From NCBI GenBank assembly GCA_028868455.1, contig JAGWUK010000160.1, positions 1 through 6,758 on the forward strand: a stretch of 6,758 bases of DNA. The letters run 5' to 3'. Position numbers and translations under genes: made by a program. Shown here in pieces: positions 1 to 5,900 of the stretch. Every line of letters starts with the position of its first letter. Positions within the stretch are counted from its first letter, which is position 1. Under the pieces are notes generated by a model. The model did not search any database. It saw only the letters and a list, made by a program, of their open reading frames with translations, and was not told where the DNA came from. Source of the DNA: Burkholderiales bacterium. GTDB taxonomy: Bacteria; Pseudomonadota; Gammaproteobacteria; Burkholderiales; Burkholderiaceae_D.

Positions 1-361
1 CAAACGCACCGCCGGCATAATAGCAAGCCAGCCATTTGCCTTGCGGATAGTCGCCCTCAAACTTCCACTCAACAATTCGATGACGCCGGTTTTCGCGGAC
101 CGACGTCGGCTTCAATATCTCCAATTGCTCAGGTGGCGCCTGCATGAACCCGACGGACGACAAGGCAACAGGTCTCGCTACCTGAGCTTGCCAATCCGGG
201 TCGGGAGAATTTATTTGCAGATATTTTGCTGAAACCGTTTCAGGACATACGGCAGGTGACGGCACGGAGGATTCTGCCTTTGCGATCAGACTCAACGAAA
301 TTCCGGCAATGAACATCCACTGGCGATAAGGTATGTACAAACAAGAATGGAGGGACATCAT
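1..361 (-). CDS. STY0301 family secreted protein, 5' part (runs off the left edge)
   Basis: The minus-strand frame from an ATG-ATG pair (361 and 358) stays open for 120 codons to the window edge, so the C-terminus is missing. The N-terminus is a Sec signal peptide: a basic start (YRQW), a hydrophobic core (MFIAGISLSLIA) and a probable AKA cleavage site near residue 29. The mature part has an early Cys (AVCPETV, about residue 39), a GFMQAPPEQLEILKP stretch, an EWKF strand, and then GKWLACYY near the edge. This spacing (early CP, 'G..-PP', W-strand, 'WLxCxY') is what I recall of the STY0301 family, small proteobacterial proteins of unknown function; the two cysteines may form a disulfide. The start at 361 is only weakly supported by AGTGGA just upstream; a later ATG at 316 would leave a shorter n-region but has no ribosome site. 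A promoter candidate lies about 95 bases upstream. The family call is from memory of the pattern and moderately sure; that it is a secreted protein is surer. Confidence 0.8.
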   Translation of the reverse strand, partial: MMSLHSCLYIPYRQWMFIAGISLSLIAKAESSVPSPAVCPETVSAKYLQINSPDPDWQAQVARPVALSSVGFMQAPPEQLEILKPTSVRENRRHRIVEWKFEGDYPQGKWLACYYAGGAF

Positions 362-421
362 ATCGTCCACTTTGAACAGATGTATGGCATTTCTTTTCCC
401 CGCAATGATTGTGAATCACGT

Positions 422-446
422 AGCCGAAACACGATGGTTTCCGGCT
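422..446 (-). other. Stem-loop in the predicted leader of the STY0301 gene
   Basis: AGCCGAAAC (422-430) pairs with GTTTC-C-GGCT (437-446) around a six-base loop, with a single bulged C. No T tract follows on either strand, so it is not a standard terminator. It would fall at the start of the transcript made from the promoter candidate at 455-485, about 60 bases before the start codon. A CCCCG just upstream of the stem and a CGGGG downstream of it could close a larger structure. A role in mRNA stability or translation control is an inference. Confidence 0.5.
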
Positions 447-454
447 TTCGGGGA

Positions 455-485
455 ATTATAAAAAATGACAAAATTACATTGTCAA
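455..485 (-). promoter_or_regulatory. Sigma-70 promoter candidate for the STY0301 gene
   Basis: On the minus strand a perfect TTGACA (480-485) precedes a perfect TATAAT (455-460). The spacer is 19 bases, two longer than the optimum, which should weaken the promoter or make it dependent on a regulator that twists or bends the DNA. The surroundings are AT-rich. Transcription would start near 448 and give a leader of about 85-90 bases before the ATG at 361. Confidence 0.6.
466..484. repeat. Inverted repeat inside the promoter spacer, possible operator
   Basis: TGACAA (466-471) and TTGTCA (479-484) form a perfect inverted repeat with a seven-base spacer. It covers almost the whole interval between the -10 and -35 boxes and overlaps the -35 box. 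This is the geometry of a binding site for a dimeric repressor, or for a regulator acting on an over-long spacer. No candidate regulator is encoded in the window. Confidence 0.4.
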
Positions 486-511
486 AAAATTACAATCGCT
501 TACATGCGAGC

Positions 512-530
512 CTGATGACAATTGCATCAG
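512..530. repeat. Inverted repeat with nine-base arms
   Basis: CTGATG-A-CAA (512-521) and TTGCATCAG (522-530) are complementary over nine bases with one unpaired A. In RNA it could fold as a six-pair stem with a seven-base loop. It lies about 95 bases beyond the cyclase stop and upstream of the promoter candidate, so it could be a transcript end structure or a protein site. The nearest T tract is about 20 bases further on, too far for a standard terminator. Confidence 0.4.
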
Positions 531-531
531 A

Positions 532-541
532 AGGCATGCCT
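532..541. repeat. Ten-base perfect palindrome AGGCATGCCT
   Basis: AGGCATGCCT is its own reverse complement and sits one base from the inverted repeat at 512-530. It may be a protein-binding site or chance. Confidence 0.25.
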
Positions 542-624
542 GCGAAAGTAATCAATCGGATGATGAGGGCCAAAATGACACCACGAGTGACGTGCGCGTC
601 CAGTCTTAACCTGTTTCTGATGCA

Positions 625-2268
625 TCACGCCAGTGTGATCCGGTTACGCCCACTTTGCTTGGACACATACATTGCTGCATCAGCGACGTCGAACAATTCA
701 TCGGCATCGGTCGTTAATTCCAGGTCCGCAACACCGCCGGAAAAGGTCACGGAAAAACTGAGTTCTTCGGAATGTTGCTGAATTTTGGCAAAAGCAATCC
801 TGACCTGATCCAAAACGCGACGCGCTATGGTCGCCGTTGTATCCGGGAAAATCACGGCAAATTCTTCACCGCCATATCGACCAACGATATCGCTGCGGCG
901 CAAACGCTGACGCAACAAGCGCGCCAAAGTGCGCAGCACCTGATCTCCGGCCGGATGACCATAGGAATCGTTGATCTGTTTGAAATTGTCCAGATCGATC
1001 ATCGCCAGCGCCAGCGGCGATCCATTCCGACCGGCTTGCAAAATTTCAGAGGCCAGTTGCTCCTTGATGGCCGTGTGATTGTAGAGCCCGGTCAGACCGT
1101 CGCGCATAATCAATGCGCGCAGCGAGCGGTAACGTTCTGCTCTGGTCGCGAGGGAGGAAATTAAATATTCGGACGCAACCGGCTTGGTAATGAAATCGTC
1201 CGCACCGGCGCGAACGGCTTCCAGTTGTTTGCTCAGATCGTCTTCACTCGATAAAAATACGATAGGGACATCGACATACGAATTATCCTGGCGAATAATC
1301 CTGGATAACTCCACGCCGCTGCATACCGGCATATAGATGTCCATCAGCAACAGCTCTGGCCTGAAGTCTGTCATGACGCTCAGTATCTCGGTCGGATCAT
1401 TGAGCAAACGCACATTCATCCCGGCATCACGCAAAATTGCACCGTAGTATTTCGATGTCACCGTGTCGTCGTCGATAATGAGTATGCGATATCCTTTACT
1501 CTCGTCATGCGTCAGGATGGCATCGATCCTCTCGGTCAGCGCGACCACATCAACCGGCTTGGTAAAGTAGCCATCGCCATTCGCACGCACGGCTAATAAG
1601 CGCGATTCAAAACTATTGGATTTGGAGACAAAAATCGTTGGAATACGCAAGCGTTCAATCTGCTCGACGCGGGCAATTTCTTCCACGCCGGCGATCTTTC
1701 CTTCCGGGAAACTGAGTTCGATCACGATGACATCCGGGCGCCGGGTACCGACAGCGACCGCCATGGATTTCAGATGCTGTATCAACACAACTTCGTAACC
1801 GAAATGTTCCAGCTGCGCCGTGATTGCCTTATTTTGCAACTCGTCTTCGTCAACCAGATAAATCAGGCGAGGATCGCCCATGTATTTTTCTTTTTCCTGC
1901 GTCGTTTCGGCTATACCGTTAATCGGTTTATCCTGCCGCAACAAGGCGGTCGAAAAAAAATCGTGGACTTCATTGACGTAGGATTGCAATTCCGCCGCTG
2001 GCCAGGCGGCGCCTTCCAGATAGGGTTTGAGCTTTCCTTCAAAAACACGCGCCTGCGTTCCTAAATCAGCAAAACCGAACGTTCCTGCGGAACCTGCCAT
2101 CGTATGCAGATGCCGATGCAGTTCAACTATGGGTTCTTTGTCGGCCGGATCTTTCTGCATCCTGAAAAGCGCGTCAGTGATTTCATCAATCTTTGAAGGC
2201 AGTTTTTGAAGAAACACAGCTTCCAGCGCGCGCAGTTTCTCTTGCAAACTATCATTCTTGTCCGACAT
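625..2268 (-). CDS. Diguanylate cyclase with Hpt-REC-REC-GGDEF architecture (PleD-like)
   Basis: This 547-residue cytoplasmic protein should make cyclic-di-GMP from two GTP. Domains in order: Hpt at about 10-112, with phosphoacceptor His55 in LHTMAGSAGTFG; a first REC at about 134-255; a second REC at about 261-378; a signalling helix; and GGDEF at about 388-547. The second REC looks complete (acidic cluster D266-D268, acceptor D310 in LLLMDIYMP, S340, K362). The first REC keeps the acidic residues D140-D142, S215 and K237 but has Glu184 (IVIELSFP) at the acceptor site, so it is probably a pseudo-receiver. The cyclase domain looks active: DLDNFKQIND, the active-site loop RYGGEEF (464-470), and AAMYVSKQSGRN near the end. 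An RxxD inhibitory site (R457-D460) lies five residues before GGEEF, so product inhibition is likely. The start ATG directly follows the stop of the upstream response regulator (TAAATG), with AGGAGA eight bases upstream inside that gene, so the two are translationally coupled. Which kinase feeds it is unknown. Confidence 0.93.
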   Translation of the reverse strand: MSDKNDSLQEKLRALEAVFLQKLPSKIDEITDALFRMQKDPADKEPIVELHRHLHTMAGSAGTFGFADLGTQARVFEGKLKPYLEGAAWPAAELQSYVNEVHDFFSTALLRQDKPINGIAETTQEKEKYMGDPRLIYLVDEDELQNKAITAQLEHFGYEVVLIQHLKSMAVAVGTRRPDVIVIELSFPEGKIAGVEEIARVEQIERLRIPTIFVSKSNSFESRLLAVRANGDGYFTKPVDVVALTERIDAILTHDESKGYRILIIDDDTVTSKYYGAILRDAGMNVRLLNDPTEILSVMTDFRPELLLMDIYMPVCSGVELSRIIRQDNSYVDVPIVFLSSEDDLSKQLEAVRAGADDFITKPVASEYLISSLATRAERYRSLRALIMRDGLTGLYNHTAIKEQLASEILQAGRNGSPLALAMIDLDNFKQINDSYGHPAGDQVLRTLARLLRQRLRRSDIVGRYGGEEFAVIFPDTTATIARRVLDQVRIAFAKIQQHSEELSFSVTFSGGVADLELTTDADELFDVADAAMYVSKQSGRNRITLA

Positions 2269-2661
2269 TTACATCTTCTCCTGCCATAATTTTCGCACCT
2301 GGGCGGACAACTCCATAGGGTCAAAGGGTTTCGCAATGACACCGATGGCACCAAGGGATTTGTAGTATTCCATTTCTGAAGATTGCACCTTGGCCGTCAT
2401 GAAAATCACCGGCGTCGCCGATGTGGCGGGTAATTTACGCAATTCGGCCAATGTCGTCGGCCCATCCATTGATGGCATCATTACATCAAGAAGCAGCAAA
2501 TCGGGAACAAAACCAGCTTTAATCTCGTCCAGCGCTTTGGCACCTGAACCGCAAGTTTTCAAAGAGAATCCGCCAACCACTTCCAATGCAATCTGGGCAA
2601 CAGTCTGTATGTCGGGATCATCCTCGACATACAAGATGCTGGCAAGCGTTGCTGAGGTCAT
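2269..2661 (-). CDS. CheY-like single-domain response regulator
   Basis: This is a 130-residue stand-alone receiver with no output domain. It has all the conserved residues: the acidic cluster E13-D14-D15 (YVEDDPD), acceptor D59 in LLLLDVMMPSMDG, T89 in PVIFMTAK, and K111 in AKPFDP. It should therefore act by binding a partner or as a phosphate shuttle. The adjoining cyclase carries an Hpt domain, which suggests that this regulator passes phosphate to, or takes it from, His55 of that protein; this is inference from gene order. The frame is open back to an ATG at 2796, but the ATG at 2661 has a strong AAGGAG site six to seven bases upstream, and the extra 45 residues look nothing like a receiver, so I chose 2661. 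Its stop codon touches the start of the cyclase gene. The only promoter candidate upstream is weak (2698-2726). Confidence 0.93.
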   Translation of the reverse strand: MTSATLASILYVEDDPDIQTVAQIALEVVGGFSLKTCGSGAKALDEIKAGFVPDLLLLDVMMPSMDGPTTLAELRKLPATSATPVIFMTAKVQSSEMEYYKSLGAIGVIAKPFDPMELSAQVRKLWQEKM

Positions 2662-2666
2662 CGTCA

Positions 2667-2672
2667 CTCCTT
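2667..2672 (-). promoter_or_regulatory. Ribosome binding site fixing the response regulator start
   Basis: AAGGAG on the minus strand lies five bases before the ATG at 2661. It is the only strong Shine-Dalgarno match in this open frame and is the main reason for rejecting the upstream ATG at 2796. Confidence 0.8.
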
Positions 2673-2697
2673 TTGGTGAGGCAATACAGATGGAGCC

Positions 2698-2726
2698 AGC
2701 ATAAATCAAGATTGCCTTCAAAACAA
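2698..2726 (-). promoter_or_regulatory. Weak sigma-70 promoter candidate for the response regulator-cyclase operon
   Basis: On the minus strand TTGTTT (2721-2726) and TATGCT (2698-2703) are separated by 17 bases. They match the consensus at three and four of six positions. Transcription would start near 2691 and give a leader of about 30 bases. I saw no better pair between the terminator at 2918 and the gene, but the match is poor and the true promoter may be a different class. Confidence 0.25.
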
Positions 2727-2827
2727 TCAGATTCCTGCCGCAGCGTTGATATTCGCCAAGAATGGCACGCTTTCCAGACGCGGATAGTTTTTGCATTCAG
2801 GCGTTTATGCGCCAACTCTGCCGCAAT

Positions 2828-2841
2828 GTGCGCCAGCGCAC
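2828..2841. repeat. Inverted repeat GTGCGC-CA-GCGCAC
   Basis: Two perfect six-base arms are separated by two bases. It lies about 170 bases upstream of the response regulator start. It could be a dimer-binding site or a short hairpin; no function can be assigned. Confidence 0.3.
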
Positions 2842-2870
2842 TTTGCGTGGTGGCGCCTGATTGAAGTACG

Positions 2871-2880
2871 TTGACGTCAA
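2871..2880. repeat. Ten-base perfect palindrome TTGACGTCAA
   Basis: TTGACGTCAA is its own reverse complement, lies in non-coding DNA about 210 bases upstream of the response regulator, and resembles a site for a dimeric regulator. Chance is not excluded. Confidence 0.3.
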
Positions 2881-2917
2881 AGCGACATCAGCCAGCTTGT
2901 TCATCATTTAACAATGC

Positions 2918-2947
2918 AAAATGGCGCCAAAGCAGAAACTCTGGCGC
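2918..2947 (-). terminator. Rho-independent terminator of the DUF748 gene
   Basis: On the minus strand, starting 24 bases after the stop codon, GCGCCAGAG pairs with CTTTGGCGC (nine pairs, one G-U) around a TTTCTG loop. After one more base (C-A) a TTTT tract follows. The stem is GC-rich at its base and correctly placed. The T tract is short, so termination may be incomplete and some transcripts may continue into the response regulator. Confidence 0.7.
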
Positions 2948-2970
2948 GCTCCGCCTTCACAGTATCCGGT

Positions 2971-5900
2971 TTATTTCAAAGAAAAATCCACGCGATTCGG
3001 GCTGCCTTTGTCCTTGATTCCGTCGGGATTGAGTTTGGGCGCAACCAGAAACAAGCGATCGCGCTGAATGCCACTGACGTCTTCGAGGTAGTCCCGCACT
3101 ACATCGGCACGTTGTTGCGCCAGAGCACGCAAGGCTTCCGGGGTCACGACGGTGTTTTTCAGTATCAACTGTTCGGCGTCAGCAGTGGGCAATGTTTTGG
3201 CAATGCCGATCATATTGCGTGGTTTATCAAATTTCTCTGCCTGATAAACCTGTTCTATATATTTCTTTTTATCTTCGTCATTCAATGTGACGCTGTCTTT
3301 TTTGATGCTACGGTCTTTCTGACGCAGTTCACGCCATTTAAGATCACGCATTTTTTGCGTCAGATAAAACTCCCGCAAACCCGCGCTGTCACTGACGGGA
3401 TCGATACGACCCACGATATCAAGCTTGAGCCCGCTACGATTCTTGAGTGCCTTTGCCAGACTATCGAGCTTGGTAATGGTCGCTGGTGTTAACACGGTGA
3501 GGCCGGGTGAAAATTCAGCGTAAGCCAGTTCTTCGCCGCCGCCAAACATGGAGCCAAGCAGCGCAAATGGCGAAGTCACCGCTTTCGTGATGAGATTGAC
3601 AAAGACGCGGAAAATAATGCCGCCAACAGAAAATTTCGGATCATTCAAAGAACCGGAAATAGGCAGATTGATCGCAATTTCCCCATCATTATCACGTAGC
3701 AAAGCGACAGCCAGCATGACAGGCAACTTGGTTGCCGTGGGGCTGTCGACCCGTTCGCCAAACGTCAACTGATCCAGCCTGATGTCATTTTCTGCCTGCA
3801 ATTGCTGGTTCTCAATGTGATACGACACTTGCGTGGAAAGCTTGCCTTTTTCAATGGCATAACCTGCATATTTGGCCGCATAGGGTGTCAGACGCGTCAA
3901 TTCCAGGCCCGTGGCGCTGCCTTTGATGTCGAGCAAAATCGGCGAAGACAGTGGATTAAGCGAACCAGAAATCACCAGCGGTGCATCATCGTCAATCTTG
4001 CCAGTCAATTCCACAGTCGCTGCTTGCGGCAGATCCGATGAAATGGCGCCAATATTACCGCTGACCGCCGTCAGATTGGCGCTGTAGTTGGGCTTGATGA
4101 AATTATCGGTAAAGTTAATATTGCCGCCATGCAGTGTCGTCTGCGCAATACTGATATGCATTGCCGGTTTGGCTGCGGCAAGCGGCTGCACGGAAGCATT
4201 TGCGGGCTGTGTTTCCGTCACGCTGGCGATTGCCACGTTCTGCACCGTGCCAGACGCAGATTCCGGACCCGCTTGCTCCGGTGTTGCCGTTGTCGCTTCA
4301 TGCGACAGAATGTTTTGCAGATTCAACTTGCCTTTTTCGGACAAAATAGCGCGCGCATAAAAATCGTTCAGATCCAGCTTGCTGATTGCGACTTGTGGTG
4401 CCTGATTGCCAAAACTGGCATCAATGCCATTGAGTGCAATTTCTTTCCATTCCAGAAAATCCTCGGATGTCCCATTCTCCAGCACGTGGAAATTTTTCAG
4501 ACTCACCAGGCCCTTGTAGCGGATCTGGCGCTGCGCATCGAGCAGATTGCTGATCGCAAATTGCCCTTTGACATCCGCCCGTCCTCTGGTCAGCGACACA
4601 TTCAGATATTTAGAAAAATATGGATACAACAAGGCCAGCGGTAAGCCCTGTGCATCCAGTTTCAAGTCTGTTTTCTTTAACTGACTGGTGCTGCTGCCGC
4701 TGATTTCGAGCTTCGCCTTACGACTGAAACTGGAGTGCAGACTCATTTTCATGGCTTGCGACCAGTCGCTGCTGAATTGCTCAAGATGTAAAGAAACCGC
4801 ATCGGCTTTGAGTTTGACTTCGGGCGTCACCGACTGATCATTCAGCGCCAGCGAACTATTTTTCAGATCAAATGCTGCCAACCCGAATTGCCAGCCAGCA
4901 GACGCTTTTCCTGTTGCCGGTTGCGTGTCCGCTACCGCATTGACAGGCGCAGGTAGCAGCCATTTTTGCAGATTCAATACTGCCTGCGGATCGCGTCGCA
5001 GATCGGTGGCCAGACCGTCCATCAGCAAACTGCCCGCCTGGATACGACGTGTGGCTGTGTCGAGCTTCAGCTTGGTCAGCGCCAGAGATTTGAGAGTAAT
5101 GCCGCCGTCGCTGGCGGACTTACCTTTAATACTGAAGGCATCGAGTTTGAGCGCAAGATCATCCAGTTGGAACTGATTTTTGTCCGCATGAATATGCGAA
5201 CTCAGATCAAGCTGGCCGCTGATTTTTGCCAAAATATGCTTGTTGAACAATCCCTGATATGCCGCCAAGGGGAGCGCCGTCAATTTCGCTTGTCCATCCA
5301 CGATACCGCTCAACGCTTGTACTGTGCCGTTAAATTCCAGCTGCTCGCTTTGCTCACCGTGCAACCCGACCGTGACAGGAGAAGCAGGTGCGTCGGCTGC
5401 CGTACTCAATTGCCGGATGCTGACATCCATGTCTTGCGCACGCAACGAAAGCGCCGGTGTCGCATGTGCTGCGTCGCTGAGATGCACCTGGCCTTTTTGC
5501 ACGCGAACTTCGCCAATACGTATCAACGGTAAAGGCTTGTTTTCCTTTTTGGTAAGCGCAGTGTCGGCGGTCGCGGGTTTGCTGCTGGCATTCAAACGCG
5601 CCCAGTTCAGGCGTCCTTGCGCGTCAACATCCAACCAGACTTCAGGTGCGCTGAAAACCACTTTATCGACCGTCGCGCTCGTGTTGAGCACATTGAATTG
5701 CGCGACATGCACCGTCATCTCCGCCATTTTCAACAAAGGTGAAGAATGCTTATCCTGCACATCCAGATCCTGCAGGCGAATGTCGCCTGCCAATAATAAT
5801 TCCGGCACTTTTTCCTTGCTGCTAAAAGTCAGATCCAAGCGCGTCGACAACCGTGCGCGCTGGATTTGCACCGGCAGGGAAACCGGAATATATGGAACAT

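Larger units (their letters stand above)
362..624. other. Non-coding gap between the cyclase and the STY0301 gene
   Basis: This gap of 263 bases lies downstream of the cyclase stop and upstream of the STY0301 gene. It contains several inverted repeats (422-446, 466-484, 512-530, 532-541) and a promoter candidate reading leftwards. I find no convincing intrinsic terminator for the cyclase: a 4-base-pair CACG/CGTG hairpin near 587-599 is followed only by a TTTT tract. The frame of the cyclase stays open for 44 codons past its TGA, ending with TAA at 490-492. Confidence 0.6.
2662..2970. other. Non-coding gap between the DUF748 gene and the signalling operon
   Basis: This stretch of 309 bases holds the terminator of the DUF748 gene (2918-2947), a weak promoter candidate and the ribosome site for the response regulator. 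GCGCCA or its complement TGGCGC occurs six times between 2809 and 2947 (2809, 2830, 2851, 2922, 2924, 2942). There are also two perfect palindromic sites (2828-2841, 2871-2880). A 36-codon minus-strand frame (2797-2907) and a start-less open frame (from 2887 into the regulator gene) exist, but neither has a ribosome site, so I do not call a gene here. Confidence 0.6.

Noticed and set aside
347..781. 144-codon plus-strand open frame starting in the gap and entering the cyclase gene from its 3' end
   Set aside because: Its last third is antisense to the GGDEF domain, it lacks a good ribosome site, and its composition (many Ser, Asn, Arg) does not resemble a known family.
2662..2796. Upstream ATG (2796) that would add 45 residues to the response regulator
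   Set aside because: It has no ribosome site, the added residues do not look like part of a receiver, and the ATG at 2661 has a strong AAGGAG.
2662..2860. Sigma-54 promoter for the signalling operon
   Set aside because: GG...GC pairs occur, but none has the required ten-base interval between the GG and GC dinucleotides.
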